Assembly: GCA_947493255.1 (NCBI GenBank)
Contig: CANLQK010000003.1
Location: forward strand, 1 to 64,000
Direction of reading: 5' to 3'
Source of the DNA: an uncultured Paracoccaceae bacterium
Lineage (GTDB): Bacteria; Pseudomonadota; Alphaproteobacteria; Rhodobacterales; Rhodobacteraceae
DNA length: 64,000 nt
This document shows, in pieces, positions 26,975-36,723 of this stretch. The stretch's first letter is position 1, and the number at the start of each line of letters is the position of its first letter. The position numbers were made by a program, and so were the translations under genes. The notes under the pieces were generated by a model. The model searched no databases. It saw only the letters and a program-made list of their open reading frames with translations, and was not told the origin of the DNA.

Positions 26975-28258
26975 ATGAAGATGAAGACCTTAACAACTCT
27001 CGCACTGACAAGTGCGCTGACAGCGGGGATGGCCGCGGCCGACCTAGTTATTCCTGATCTGAGCTATCGCACTGGCCCATATGCTGCCGGTGGCACCCCA
27101 TTCTCTGATGGGTATCAGGACTATTTTAATCTGTTGAACGCACGCGATGGCGGTATCGGTGGCGAAGAAGTCCGCATCGTCGAATGTGAAACCGGCTACA
27201 ACACTGAAAAAGGTGTTGAGTGTTATGAAGCGACTAAGAACGAGGGCGCGCTGATTTATCAACCGCTGTCCACTGGCATCACATACCAGTTGATCCCAAA
27301 GGCCACGGCGGATGAAATTCCAATCCACACAATGGGATATGGCCGGACCTCAGCTGCGAACGGTGAAGTGTTTAACTGGGTGTTCAACTACCCTGCAAAC
27401 TACTGGGATGCTGCGTCTGTGATGGTGAACTACCTGTTGGATGAAAACGACGGTGACCTCGAAGGCAAGACCATCGCTTTGCTGTTCCACAACTCTGCAT
27501 ACGGTAAGGAACCTATCCGTACGCTTGAAGCGTTGTCAGAAGATCATGGGTTCGAGTTCACACAGATCGCCGTTGACCACCCTGGGCAGGAACAAAAATC
27601 ACAGTGGCTACAAATTCGCCGTGAACGCCCTGATTACGTATTGATGTGGGGTTGGGGCGTTATGAACCAAGTAGCCATTCAAGAGGCTGCCAACATTGGT
27701 TTCCCGATGGAAAACTTCATTGGTAACTGGTGGGCAGGTGCAGAGCACGACGTGACACCTGCAGGTCCAGCCGCTGATGGTTATCTATCGCTGAACATGA
27801 ACCGCGTGGGAGATTTGCCGGTATTTGGCGAAATTGAAAGCATGGTTCACGAAGCTGGTAACGCGGCTGGTGACGGTTCGAACATGGGTTCCGTTTTGTA
27901 CACTCGGGGCATGTATGCCGCGATGTTGGCTGCTGAAGCGATTGCAAAAGCGCAAGAAATCCACAGCGTGTCCGACATCACACCGGCAATGATGCGTGAC
28001 GGTATGGAAGCGTTGGAAATCACCGATGCTCGTATGAACGAACTTGGCATGGCTCAAATCGGGCCAGAGTTCTCGGTGTCTTGTGAAAACCACGGCGGTT
28101 CTGGTTTGGGTATCGTCCAGCAGTGGAACGCAAGCGAAGGCAGCTGGACCGCGCTGACGGATTACATCGCGCCTGAAGATGCTTTGATCGATAGCTTGAT
28201 CATCGAGGACTCTACGGCGTTCGCCGCAGAGAACAACATCACACCAGGTTGTTTGTAA
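26975..28258 (+). CDS. Liv-type ABC transporter substrate-binding protein
   Basis: Periplasmic binding protein, 427 aa, of the Peripla_BP_6 (LivK-like) family. A Sec signal peptide MKMKTLTTLALTSALTAGMAAA ends just before DLVIPDLSYRTGPYAAGG, quoted in parts. Two Rossmann-like lobes follow, with YNTEKGVECYEATK, and GKTIALLFHNSAYGKEPI in lobe two. It is longer than E. coli LivK (about 370), a size common for binding proteins of aromatic or aliphatic acid transporters. GGAGGA precedes the ATG. A GC-rich hairpin follows the gene, before the LivF-like ATPase. Confidence 0.88.
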   Translation: MKMKTLTTLALTSALTAGMAAADLVIPDLSYRTGPYAAGGTPFSDGYQDYFNLLNARDGGIGGEEVRIVECETGYNTEKGVECYEATKNEGALIYQPLSTGITYQLIPKATADEIPIHTMGYGRTSAANGEVFNWVFNYPANYWDAASVMVNYLLDENDGDLEGKTIALLFHNSAYGKEPIRTLEALSEDHGFEFTQIAVDHPGQEQKSQWLQIRRERPDYVLMWGWGVMNQVAIQEAANIGFPMENFIGNWWAGAEHDVTPAGPAADGYLSLNMNRVGDLPVFGEIESMVHEAGNAAGDGSNMGSVLYTRGMYAAMLAAEAIAKAQEIHSVSDITPAMMRDGMEALEITDARMNELGMAQIGPEFSVSCENHGGSGLGIVQQWNASEGSWTALTDYIAPEDALIDSLIIEDSTAFAAENNITPGCL

Positions 28259-28270
28259 GTAAAAAGAAAA

Positions 28271-28292
28271 CGGGCGGCGGTTCTGCCGCCCG
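28271..28292 (+). terminator. GC-rich intercistronic hairpin after the binding-protein gene
   Basis: CGGGCGGC-GGTTCT-GCCGCCCG gives a perfect 8-base stem with a 6-base loop, 12 bases after the stop. No T-run follows. Such hairpins after binding-protein genes usually protect the upstream mRNA or cause partial termination, giving more binding protein than ATPase. Confidence 0.65.
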
Positions 28293-28321
28293 TATCCCCC
28301 GTACGAAAATGGAACGCCTGC

Positions 28322-29149
28322 ATGCTGGACACTACTGAACCCAAAGTTGAGACGCTTCTTGAGGTCAACAACATCGAGGTCATCTACAATCACGTGATCC
28401 TTGTTTTGAAGGGCGTGAGCTTGAACGTCGCCAAGGGCGGCATCACTGCGCTGCTGGGGGGAAACGGGGCCGGTAAGACGACGACGTTGAAGGCGGTGTC
28501 AAACTTGCTGCATTCCGAACGCGGCGAAGTGACCAAGGGGTCGGTCGAGTACCGGGGCAAGCCTGTTCAAGACATGAGCCCAGAAGCCCTTGTGAAGATG
28601 GGCGTCGTACAGGTTATGGAAGGCCGGCATTGTTTCGAACACCTGACCGTTGAAGAAAACTTGCTGACGGGAGCCTACACACGGAATGACGGTGCCGGCG
28701 CGATCAGCGCGGATCTTGAAAAGGTCTATCACTATTTCCCACGGCTAAAGGAACGTCGCAAAAGTCAGGCGGGGTATACCTCAGGAGGGGAGCAACAAAT
28801 GTGTGCGATTGGGCGCGCGTTGATGTCGAATCCAGAAACGATCTTGCTTGATGAACCATCCATGGGGCTGGCGCCACAATTGGTCGAACAGATTTTCCAG
28901 ATCGTTAAATCGGTCAACGAACAAGAAGGGGTGTCATTCCTTCTAGCCGAACAAAATACCAATGTTGCACTACGGTTTGCTCATAGCGGTTTCATTTTGG
29001 AATCCGGCCGCGTGGTAATGGAAGGCACAGCCAAAGAGCTGCGTGAAAATCCGGATGTGCGCGAATTTTATCTCGGCCTGTCTGATGAGGGGCGCAAATC
29101 ATACCGCGATGTTAGATCGTATCGTCGTCGTAAAAGGTGGTTGTCCTAA
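28322..29149 (+). CDS. Liv-type ABC transporter ATP-binding protein (LivF-like)
   Basis: Second ATPase of the transporter, 275 aa. Walker A LLGGNGAGKTT, signature YTSGGEQQMCAIGRAL, Walker B TILLDEPSMGLAP and LAEQN at the H-loop position (LivF proteins often lack His here). The C-terminus is longer than usual, ending in RDVRSYRRRKRWLS, a basic tail that could contact membrane or RNA or simply be extension. It lies after the hairpin and its stop overlaps the start of the phenylacetate-CoA ligase-like gene (TAATG). Confidence 0.88.
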   Translation: MLDTTEPKVETLLEVNNIEVIYNHVILVLKGVSLNVAKGGITALLGGNGAGKTTTLKAVSNLLHSERGEVTKGSVEYRGKPVQDMSPEALVKMGVVQVMEGRHCFEHLTVEENLLTGAYTRNDGAGAISADLEKVYHYFPRLKERRKSQAGYTSGGEQQMCAIGRALMSNPETILLDEPSMGLAPQLVEQIFQIVKSVNEQEGVSFLLAEQNTNVALRFAHSGFILESGRVVMEGTAKELRENPDVREFYLGLSDEGRKSYRDVRSYRRRKRWLS

Positions 29150-30303
29150 TGTCAGTATCTGCATCAAATGACGCTTTTGCGGCCCGTCAGTTAACGCGAC
29201 TAAATGCTATTCTTGGGGCTGACCAACAGCTTCAGAGCTTGGCTAAATTAGCCGATTTACCTGTGACTCGCAAAGACGAGCTATTGAAGACGCAGTTGGA
29301 TGTGCCGCCATTTGGTGGGCACCGACCCGTAAAGCTAAGTCATATTTTTCAATCTCCCGGTCCTATCTATGAACCGGGCCTTGATACGGATGATTTTTGG
29401 CGAATGGGCCGGTTTCTGAAGGAAATTGGGGTAACGGCGCAAGACATTGCGTTGAACACCTTTTCTTATCACTTCACACCCGCAGGCGCGATGTTTGAGA
29501 GCGCGGCCAAGGCCGTAGGTGCAGTCGTTGTGCCGACTGGGCCCGGAAATACGCGTCAACAGGCAGAAGTTGTTCAAGCCACTCGAGCGACCGCTTATGT
29601 TGGCACGCCCGATTTTTTGCAGATCATTCTGGATCGCGGGGCAGAGGATGGTTTTGACCTAAGTTCAATCAAGTTTGCAGCCGTTTCTGCTGGCCCGCTG
29701 TTTCCGAACCAACGGAAGGCTTATGAAGATCGCGGAATTTTATGCCGCCAGTGTTATGGTACGGCTGACGTAGGAATGATTGCCTATGAAACTGCGAACT
29801 GTACGAACGGAATGGTCATCGATGATGATGTTGTCGTTGAGATTGTTTCGCCTGGTACGGGGGTACATGTGCCTTACGGTGAAATTGGTGAAGTCGTTGT
29901 CACTGTTCTGAACCCTGATTATCCAATTGTGCGTTTTGCGGTCGGGGATCTGAGCGCATTTGCCACTGACGAAGATCCATCCGGCGAGGTGCGCCCCAGA
30001 ATTGTCGGTTGGCGCGGGCGTGCTGATCAGGCGGCAAAAGTTAAGGGGATGTTCATACGGCCAGAGCAGGTTTCGAAACTCGTCGAAGAATGTGTCGGAG
30101 TTGAGCGTGCGCGCGTAGAGATTTCGAAAGATGGCGGGGCTGAACAGATTGAGGTCAAACTAGAATGCACCGGTGACACGGAGCAGGATTTCGCTGCGAC
30201 GGTGCAAGAGATATTAAAGCTGCGCAGTAAGGTGACCACTGTAAAGATCGGGGCGCTGCCGCGTGATGGTATATTGGTAGAAGACCGCAGGGAGGCTCCT
30301 TAG
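29149..30303 (+). CDS. Phenylacetate-CoA ligase-like AMP-binding protein
   Basis: A 384 aa adenylate-forming protein of the PaaK-like group. Recognisable are HIFQSPGPIYEPGLDTDDFW near the substrate pocket (split), VVPTGPGNTRQQAEVVQATRAT, the A5-like CRQCYGTADVGMIAYE, and WRGRADQAAKVKGMFIRP with the PaaK C-terminal domain start. It is shorter than PaaK (about 430 aa), and the usual PaaK P-loop SSGTTG is not seen; at that position the text reads FQSPGPIYEPG. It may therefore be a divergent ligase. I use the ATG at 29149 overlapping the LivF stop. It ends the operon, so with the first gene two ligases flank the transporter. Confidence 0.75.
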   Translation: MSVSASNDAFAARQLTRLNAILGADQQLQSLAKLADLPVTRKDELLKTQLDVPPFGGHRPVKLSHIFQSPGPIYEPGLDTDDFWRMGRFLKEIGVTAQDIALNTFSYHFTPAGAMFESAAKAVGAVVVPTGPGNTRQQAEVVQATRATAYVGTPDFLQIILDRGAEDGFDLSSIKFAAVSAGPLFPNQRKAYEDRGILCRQCYGTADVGMIAYETANCTNGMVIDDDVVVEIVSPGTGVHVPYGEIGEVVVTVLNPDYPIVRFAVGDLSAFATDEDPSGEVRPRIVGWRGRADQAAKVKGMFIRPEQVSKLVEECVGVERARVEISKDGGAEQIEVKLECTGDTEQDFAATVQEILKLRSKVTTVKIGALPRDGILVEDRREAP

Positions 30304-30311
30304 CGGTTCGT

Positions 30312-31100
30312 CTAAGTTGACCAGCGTGGTTTTGTTTTACTTAGGAAGGCTTCTAGACCATGACTTGCTTCTTCACCTTCCCACGTGTCGGCAAGTTGCG
30401 CGATTGAGTGCTCGATCTCTTTCGGGTCGATTGTTGGACCAAGGCTGCGCGCGAGTGCTTTTGCTGTACCAACTGCACCTGGGGCGACGTTCAGATATGG
30501 TTCGATTTCTGCTTCAATTGCATCGTCCATTTTCGATCGATCCACATGTTTTGCGACAATGCCAAGCGCCTGTGCTTCCTCGGTTTCAAAGATGCGCGAG
30601 GACATGAAAACGCGACGGGCAGGGCCTTCGCCCATTCGGGCAACCACATAGGGGCCGATTGTTGCAGGAACTAGGCCTAGTCGTGTTTCTGTAAGGCCAA
30701 ATTTCGTGCCCGTCTCTGCGATTGCCACGTCACAAACGCATGCCATTCCAACCCCTCCGCCCAGCGCTGCGCCATGTAGCCGGCCGATCAAAGGCGTCGG
30801 CATTGTGTTGAGGGCGTTCAGCATACCGGACAGGCGCGATGCCTCCGCAATGCGGGTGTCGCGATCTGCGGCGATCTGTTCCTTCATCCAATTTAGGTCG
30901 CCACCAGCACAGAAGATATCTCCTTTTCCGGACAAGACGATTGCGCGGGTTTGCGGGCTTGTTCCGATCGAATTCGCGACATGTGTCAGGTCGTTCATCA
31001 TTTGTGCGGACAAGGCGTTTCGTTTGTCAGGGCGGTTCATCGCGATTGAGGCCACGCCGCGGGCGTCGATGTTCACATCTAGCGTTTCGTATTGCGTCAT
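30312..31100 (-). CDS. liuC: Enoyl-CoA hydratase (methylglutaconyl-CoA hydratase type)
   Basis: Crotonase-fold enzyme of 262 aa. Oxyanion-hole motifs are FCAGGDLNWMKEQIA and AALGGGVGMACVCDVAIA, and the catalytic Glu lies in FGLTETRLGLVPATIGPYV. The FGLTETRLGL pattern, with hydratase gene order next to HMG-CoA lyase and MCC, fits 3-methylglutaconyl-CoA hydratase (EC 4.2.1.18) of leucine degradation. It overlaps the HMG-CoA lyase gene by ATGA and is the last gene of the liu operon. It converges with the ligase/ABC operon nine bases away. Confidence 0.88.
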   Translation of the reverse strand: MTQYETLDVNIDARGVASIAMNRPDKRNALSAQMMNDLTHVANSIGTSPQTRAIVLSGKGDIFCAGGDLNWMKEQIAADRDTRIAEASRLSGMLNALNTMPTPLIGRLHGAALGGGVGMACVCDVAIAETGTKFGLTETRLGLVPATIGPYVVARMGEGPARRVFMSSRIFETEEAQALGIVAKHVDRSKMDDAIEAEIEPYLNVAPGAVGTAKALARSLGPTIDPKEIEHSIAQLADTWEGEEASHGLEAFLSKTKPRWST

Positions 31101-31954
31101 GTCGTCGTCCTAAGTGTGATTGCAAACTGTGCTGCTTTGGCAATTTTTTGTAGATCGAGGCCAGTTTTAAACCCCTGATCGGCCAAAAATGCAGCGACGG
31201 ATTCTGTCGATACATTACCCGCAGCGCCTGGCGCATAGGGGCACCCCCCTAGACCGGCGATTGAGGTGTCAAAACACCGTATTCCCCGTTCTAGGCTAAC
31301 CGCTATGTTTGAAATCGCCCCGCCGTGCGTGTCATGGAAATGCCCTGCTAGTTGATTAACTGGGGTGCGGAGCAAAACCGTTTCAAGCATGGATGCAATT
31401 TGGTCAGCCGTTGCGCGACCAATCGTATCGCCAAGGCTGACTTGGTAGCAGCCCAAGTCAATTAGGGCCTTGGTTACATCAGCGACCTGTTGAGGTGGCG
31501 TAAGCCCGTCATAAGGGCATTCAGCAACACATGAAACGTAGCCGCGCACTTGCAACCCAGCATCGATTGCGGCTTTTGCCACCGGGGCAAACCGTTCCAA
31601 ACTTTCAGCGACCGAACAGTTGATATTGTGTTGCGAAAACCCTTCAGACGCCGACGCGAAAATGGCGACCTCGTCGGCACCAGCGGCTTGAGCAGCTTGA
31701 AAGCCTCGAAGGTTGGGCGTGAGCGCTGCGTAGGTCACACCCGGTTTTCGTTTGATACCGGCCATTACGTCTGCGGCGTCAGCCATCTGCGGTACCCATT
31801 TCGGGGAGACAAAACTGGTCACCTCGATCTTGGATAAGCCGCAATCGGACAGCATGTCCACGAGGGCAATCTTGTTTTCAGTGGCGATCAGTGCGTCTTC
31901 ATTTTGCAAACCATCGCGGGGCCCGACTTCAAAGATGGTGACTGTTTCACTCAT
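31097..31954 (-). CDS. liuE: Hydroxymethylglutaryl-CoA lyase
   Basis: TIM-barrel lyase (EC 4.1.3.4), 285 aa, splitting HMG-CoA into acetyl-CoA and acetoacetate, the last leucine step. Hallmarks are FEVGPRDGLQNED at the start, SLGDTIGRAT, HFHDTHGGA with metal-binding His residues, and the Cys loop GLGGCPYAPGAAGNVSTE. I use the ATG at 31954 (MSETVTIFEV), which overlaps the MCC alpha stop; the track ORF runs 22 codons into that gene. Neighbours on both sides belong to the same pathway, so confidence is high. Confidence 0.94.
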   Translation of the reverse strand: MSETVTIFEVGPRDGLQNEDALIATENKIALVDMLSDCGLSKIEVTSFVSPKWVPQMADAADVMAGIKRKPGVTYAALTPNLRGFQAAQAAGADEVAIFASASEGFSQHNINCSVAESLERFAPVAKAAIDAGLQVRGYVSCVAECPYDGLTPPQQVADVTKALIDLGCYQVSLGDTIGRATADQIASMLETVLLRTPVNQLAGHFHDTHGGAISNIAVSLERGIRCFDTSIAGLGGCPYAPGAAGNVSTESVAAFLADQGFKTGLDLQKIAKAAQFAITLRTTT

Positions 31955-33941
31955 CAACTGTGTCCTGCTCTTCAAGTTGCAATAGAATGGTACCGTCGCT
32001 GACCTGATTGCCTTCTTCACATAGGATTTCCGCTACAATCCCGTCGCGTGGGGCGGTCAGGCGGTGTTCCATTTTCATTGCTTCCAGGATCATTAGATCG
32101 CTGCCTTGGGTGACGACATCGCCTTTTGAAACAAAAACCTGTGCTACTAGACCAGGCATTGGTGCGGTGACATTATCACCGCCATTGCCTTGTTCGTCGT
32201 CCTGTTCCAGCGGGTCGACACAGTTGAATACATTACACCGCCCGTTCACAAAAACTGTAACGGTGGTTCCTGTTGCGAAAACCTGAACGTCAGTTTTGTA
32301 ATCCTGCGTCAGAGCGCGCCAACCGTCTTTGGTTGGGGTAAGCGAGAACGATAGGTCATCGACTGTAAAATGACCTTCACCATGGACGGTCACACGAACT
32401 TGGGTCTCTCCTGTATCGTCCCGAAATGCGATGAGATGTTCTGCGGTGCCCCAAAGTCGCATACCAGTTAAGTTTGACCAAGCGTTTGGTGTGCGGTCTG
32501 GGAGCAAACCGGCACCACCAACTGCACCAAGAGCGGTTACAAGTGCAGAAGGTCCGCCAGTTGGGATTAATGTTCCAAGGTTGCGCGCGATCAGGTCCGT
32601 GTCGACGTTGCCTGCTGCAAAGTCTGAATCTCCCGCTAGTTCAGAAAGGAAATCTAAATTGGTTACACAGCCCGCGACGCGACAGTCTTCTAGCGTTTTT
32701 ACAAGTAGGCTGCGGGCGGTCTCGCGGTTCTTGGCATGAACGATGACCTTTGCGATCATTGGGTCGTACCATGGGCTGATTTCATCGCCTTGGGCGATAC
32801 CACTGTCGATACGCACGCTCCCCAGTTCAAATTCTGCCCCTTTGGGAAAGGACACATGATTCAAGGTACCTGTCGCGGGTAAGAACCCTTGCACGGCGTC
32901 TTCGGCGTAAACGCGGGCTTCCATTGCCCAACCAGTGATTGTCAGATCGTCTTGCGCGAACGGTAAAGCATGGCCTGCCGCGATCTCGAACTGTAGCTCG
33001 ACGAAATCCAGTCCTGTGATAGCCTCGGATACAGGGTGTTCGACCTGTAAGCGGGTGTTCATTTCCATAAACCAAAATCCGTCTGTGCGCAGAGGGCCTG
33101 ACCCGTCGACGATGAATTCCACAGTGCCAGCGTTTTGATATCCCACGGCTTTGGCCGCCTCGACAGCGGCCTTGCCCATTGCAGCGCGCACTGCTTCTGG
33201 CATGTCCGGGGCTGGGGCCTCTTCGATGACCTTTTGGTGGCGGCGTTGAAGCGAGCAGTCCCGCTCAAACAGATGGACGACATTGCCATGACTATCGCCA
33301 AAGACCTGGACTTCAATGTGACGAGGGCTTGTGATGTATTTCTCGATTAGGCAAACGGGGTCGCCAAAGCTGGCCTGACCTTCGCGCTGGGCAGCGGCCA
33401 ACGCGTCAGCAAATTCGGTGGGGTCTTCGACCAATCGCATGCCCTTACCGCCGCCGCCCGCGCGTGCCTTAATCAGCACTGGGTATCCGATCTTGTCTGC
33501 CTCGGCAGAGAGCGTTTCAACGCATTGATCAGTTCCATGATAGCCAGGAACCACAGGCACGCCCGCATTCAACATCAAAGCTTTGGCCGCGTCCTTTAAT
33601 CCCATCGCACGGATCGCATCCGCAGACGGGCCGATGAACGTTATTCCAGCGGCCTCGACGGCGGTGACAAAGTCTGGGTTTTCGGACAGAAAACCATAAC
33701 CGGGATGGATCGCGTCACATCCGGTTTCTTTAGCTATTGCGATGATCTTGTCTGCCAACAAGTAGCTTTGAGCGACGTCGGGCTTGCCGATACGTACGGC
33801 CTCGTCAGCCATTCTGACATGCTTCGCCGATGCATCGGCGTCTGAATAAACAGCGACGGTATTAACCCCAAGCCGCTTAGCCGTAGAGATGATGCGGCAG
33901 GCGATTTCGCCGCGATTTGCAATAAGGACTTTGCGAAACAT
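31947..33941 (-). CDS. liuD: Methylcrotonyl-CoA carboxylase, biotin-containing alpha subunit
   Basis: A 664 aa protein: biotin carboxylase domain (about 1-450) with the glycine-rich ATP loop ARAGGGGKGMRLV, EMNTRLQVEHPVSEAITG and the N-terminal FRKVLIANRGEIACRI; a linker BT-like domain; and a C-terminal biotin carrier domain with biotinyl Lys in LEAMKMEHRL. It transfers carboxyl from bicarbonate to biotin for the beta subunit next door. Propionyl-CoA and acetyl-CoA carboxylase alpha subunits look similar, but the gene order with isovaleryl-CoA dehydrogenase and HMG-CoA lyase identifies MCC. Confidence 0.94.
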   Translation of the reverse strand: MFRKVLIANRGEIACRIISTAKRLGVNTVAVYSDADASAKHVRMADEAVRIGKPDVAQSYLLADKIIAIAKETGCDAIHPGYGFLSENPDFVTAVEAAGITFIGPSADAIRAMGLKDAAKALMLNAGVPVVPGYHGTDQCVETLSAEADKIGYPVLIKARAGGGGKGMRLVEDPTEFADALAAAQREGQASFGDPVCLIEKYITSPRHIEVQVFGDSHGNVVHLFERDCSLQRRHQKVIEEAPAPDMPEAVRAAMGKAAVEAAKAVGYQNAGTVEFIVDGSGPLRTDGFWFMEMNTRLQVEHPVSEAITGLDFVELQFEIAAGHALPFAQDDLTITGWAMEARVYAEDAVQGFLPATGTLNHVSFPKGAEFELGSVRIDSGIAQGDEISPWYDPMIAKVIVHAKNRETARSLLVKTLEDCRVAGCVTNLDFLSELAGDSDFAAGNVDTDLIARNLGTLIPTGGPSALVTALGAVGGAGLLPDRTPNAWSNLTGMRLWGTAEHLIAFRDDTGETQVRVTVHGEGHFTVDDLSFSLTPTKDGWRALTQDYKTDVQVFATGTTVTVFVNGRCNVFNCVDPLEQDDEQGNGGDNVTAPMPGLVAQVFVSKGDVVTQGSDLMILEAMKMEHRLTAPRDGIVAEILCEEGNQVSDGTILLQLEEQDTVDE

Positions 33942-33949
33942 GGCTTTTC

Positions 33950-35557
33950 CTACATCCGGAACACGCCGGTTTGCGTGTCCTCAATTGGAGCGTTCAGAGA
34001 GGCACGTAAAGACAATGCCAACACGTCACGGGATTTGCGGGGGTCTATGATGCCATCGTCCCAGAGGCGGGCCGACGCATAAAGGGGGTGCGATTGTTGT
34101 TCGAACATATCGATGGTGGGCTGTTTGAAAGTGGCCTCTTCTTCGGACGACCACGTTCCACCCTTACGTTCAATCGAGCCGCGTTTCACGGTCGCCAAAA
34201 CACCAGCGGCTTGTTCGCCGCCCATAACGCTGATCCGGCTGTTGGGCCACGTCCACAAAAAACGTGGGGAATATGCGCGGCCACACATGCCGTAGTTTCC
34301 GGCACCAAATGACCCGCCAACCAACATTGTGACTTTAGGAACTGCCGCCGTGGCAACCGCCGTTACCAGTTTCGCGCCATCTTTTGCAATACCACCGTTC
34401 TCATAGGTTTGACCGACCATGAAGCCAGAAATGTTTTGTAAAAACACCAATGGAATTTTGCGTTTGGTACAAAGCTGAACAAAGTGTGCACCCTTAAGGG
34501 AGCTTTCGGAAAACAGCACACCATTGTTCGCGATGATGCCAACGGGAATTCCCATGACATGGGCGAAGCCACAAACAAGGCTGGTGCCATATCGTGCTTT
34601 GAATTCATCGAACCGAGATCCGTCCACCAGTCGCGCGATGACCTCTCTGATATCATAAGGTGTTTTCAAATCTGCGGGCACAACGCCGAGCAGTTCGGAT
34701 GGATCATACAGCGGATCCTCTGGTGCCTGCAGTGCAATTGCAGCCTGGGGCACATGGTTCAGGTTGCGAACTGCGTCCCGCGCAAGGGCCAGCGCATGTG
34801 TGTCATCATTGGCAAGATAATCTGCGACACCAGAAAGGCGGGTATGAACATCGCCGCCGCCCAAGTCTTCGGTTGAAACGACTTCTCCTGTCGCGGCTTT
34901 TACCAATGGTGGGCCTGCCAGAAAGATTGTGCCTTGGTCTTTCACAATGATCGTCACATCCGACATGGCGGGCACATAGGCGCCACCGGCGGTACACGAC
35001 CCCATGACGACAGCGATCTGTGCAATCCCCTTGGCCGACATTTTGGCCTGATTGAAGAAGATCCGACCGAAATGATCGCGGTCCGGAAAGACCTCGTCTT
35101 GATTGGGAAGGTTCGCGCCACCGCTATCAACCAGATAAACACACGGCAGGTTGTTTTCTTCAGCGATCTCTTGGGCGCGAAGGTGCTTTTTGACGGTCAT
35201 AGGAAAATACGTGCCGCCCTTAACCGTCGCATCGTTGCACAAGACCATCACGTCACGACCTGCGACTTGGCCAATGCCGGCAATCGCTCCGGCAGCGGGG
35301 CAGGCGTCGTCGTAGAGCCCGTGTGCGCCAAATAGGCCCACTTCCAAAAAAGGGGATCCTGGATCAAGAAGCCCTGCAATCCGATCACGGGGTAGAAGTT
35401 TGCCACGGGCAACATGGCGTTCTTTTGAATGTTCCGGCCCACCGCTAAGCGCGCGCTGGGCGGCGTTTTCGATTTCTGACAAGCTTTTTGTGTGGGCGGC
35501 TTCGTTTGCAATAAACGCTTCGGAGGCGGGGGATATTTTTGAACGAATGACCGACAT
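33950..35557 (-). CDS. liuB: Methylcrotonyl-CoA carboxylase, carboxyltransferase beta subunit
   Basis: A 535 aa carboxyltransferase that moves CO2 from biotin to 3-methylcrotonyl-CoA (EC 6.4.1.4 with the alpha subunit). Two crotonase-like halves are seen: [20 protein letters not shown] with [15 protein letters not shown], and [18 protein letters not shown] with [20 protein letters not shown], quoted in short parts. The N-terminal [21 protein letters not shown] is typical. Its ATG overlaps the isovaleryl-CoA dehydrogenase stop (TAATG) and the alpha subunit follows after eight bases. Confidence 0.95.
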   Translation of the reverse strand: MSVIRSKISPASEAFIANEAAHTKSLSEIENAAQRALSGGPEHSKERHVARGKLLPRDRIAGLLDPGSPFLEVGLFGAHGLYDDACPAAGAIAGIGQVAGRDVMVLCNDATVKGGTYFPMTVKKHLRAQEIAEENNLPCVYLVDSGGANLPNQDEVFPDRDHFGRIFFNQAKMSAKGIAQIAVVMGSCTAGGAYVPAMSDVTIIVKDQGTIFLAGPPLVKAATGEVVSTEDLGGGDVHTRLSGVADYLANDDTHALALARDAVRNLNHVPQAAIALQAPEDPLYDPSELLGVVPADLKTPYDIREVIARLVDGSRFDEFKARYGTSLVCGFAHVMGIPVGIIANNGVLFSESSLKGAHFVQLCTKRKIPLVFLQNISGFMVGQTYENGGIAKDGAKLVTAVATAAVPKVTMLVGGSFGAGNYGMCGRAYSPRFLWTWPNSRISVMGGEQAAGVLATVKRGSIERKGGTWSSEEEATFKQPTIDMFEQQSHPLYASARLWDDGIIDPRKSRDVLALSLRASLNAPIEDTQTGVFRM

Positions 35558-36720
35558 TATTGCATCGCCGCCATCAATTCACGCCCGATCAACATGCGCC
35601 GAATTTCACTGGTACCTGCACCGATCTCCATCAATTTTGCATCGCGGAAAATTCGGGCGACTGGGGCATCGTTCATGAAACCCGCACCGCCCATGGCCTG
35701 CACGGCCTGATGGGCAACGACCATTGCTTCTTCGGATGCATAGAGCACGCAGGCCGCAGCGTCTTGTCGGGTGGCTTCGCCGCGGTCACAAGCCTTTGCG
35801 ACTTCGTACACATAGGCGCGGGCTGAATTCAGTTTGGTATAGATGTCGGCGATCTTGCCCTGCATCAACTGAAACGATCCGATTGGTTTTCCGAACTGCT
35901 TTCGCTCAATCATGTAGGGCATGATTTCATCTAGACAGGCGGCCATTATCCCAGTGCCAATGCCTGACAAAACGACGCGTTCATAATCAAGGCCGGACAT
36001 CAAGACTTCGACACCGCGCCCCTCTTCACCAAGGATGTTGTCGTAGGGAACCTCGACGTCTTCGAAAACCAGTTCAACGGTATTCGACCCCCGCATTCCA
36101 AGCTTGTCGAAATGTGTAGACTGACTGAAACCCGGCATCGATTTTTCGATCAAAAAGGCCGTAATCCCTTTTGATCCTGCTTCTGTGTCCGTCTTGGCAT
36201 AAACAACCAATGTGTTGGCTTCACCGCCATTCGTGATCCAGTATTTGTTGCCGTTTAGAACGAATTTATCGTTCTTCTTGTCTGCACGCAGCGACATACC
36301 AACAACGTCGGACCCTGCACCGCTTTCAGACATCGCAAGAGCGCCAACGCTGGCGCCGGAGATGAGGTCTGGCAGGAATTGTGCTTTTTGTTCGGCGGTG
36401 CCGTTGCGGTTGATTTGGTTCACGCAAAGGTTTGAATGTGCCCCATAACTAAGAGAGACCGATGCAGAAGCGCGCGCTATTTCTTCAACAGCAACAACGT
36501 GAGCAAGATACCCCATGTCCGAACCACCTTGGTCCTCTGGAACAGTGATCCCCAGTAGTCCAAGCTCGCCCATTTCTTGCCAAAGGTCGGCAGGGAATAG
36601 GTTGTCTTGGTCGATTTGCGCTGCGAGGGGTTTCACCCTTTCTTGTGCCCAACGATGCACCATGTCGCGAAGCGCATTAACGTCGTCGCCAAGGTCAAAT
36701 GTCATAGATCCGTGAAACAT
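35557..36720 (-). CDS. liuA: Isovaleryl-CoA dehydrogenase
   Basis: Flavoprotein acyl-CoA dehydrogenase, 387 aa (EC 1.3.8.4). The position usually holding Glu in YEGTS reads [17 protein letters not shown], and the alternative catalytic Glu is in [14 protein letters not shown]; this swap is diagnostic for isovaleryl-CoA dehydrogenases. FAD-domain motifs [13 protein letters not shown] and [10 protein letters not shown] are present. AAGG lies 7 bases before the ATG at 36720. It comes directly after the TetR gene, three bases apart, and starts the catabolic part of the liu operon. Electrons go to ETF. Confidence 0.95.
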   Translation of the reverse strand: MFHGSMTFDLGDDVNALRDMVHRWAQERVKPLAAQIDQDNLFPADLWQEMGELGLLGITVPEDQGGSDMGYLAHVVAVEEIARASASVSLSYGAHSNLCVNQINRNGTAEQKAQFLPDLISGASVGALAMSESGAGSDVVGMSLRADKKNDKFVLNGNKYWITNGGEANTLVVYAKTDTEAGSKGITAFLIEKSMPGFSQSTHFDKLGMRGSNTVELVFEDVEVPYDNILGEEGRGVEVLMSGLDYERVVLSGIGTGIMAACLDEIMPYMIERKQFGKPIGSFQLMQGKIADIYTKLNSARAYVYEVAKACDRGEATRQDAAACVLYASEEAMVVAHQAVQAMGGAGFMNDAPVARIFRDAKLMEIGAGTSEIRRMLIGRELMAAMQ

Positions 36721-36723
36721 GTC

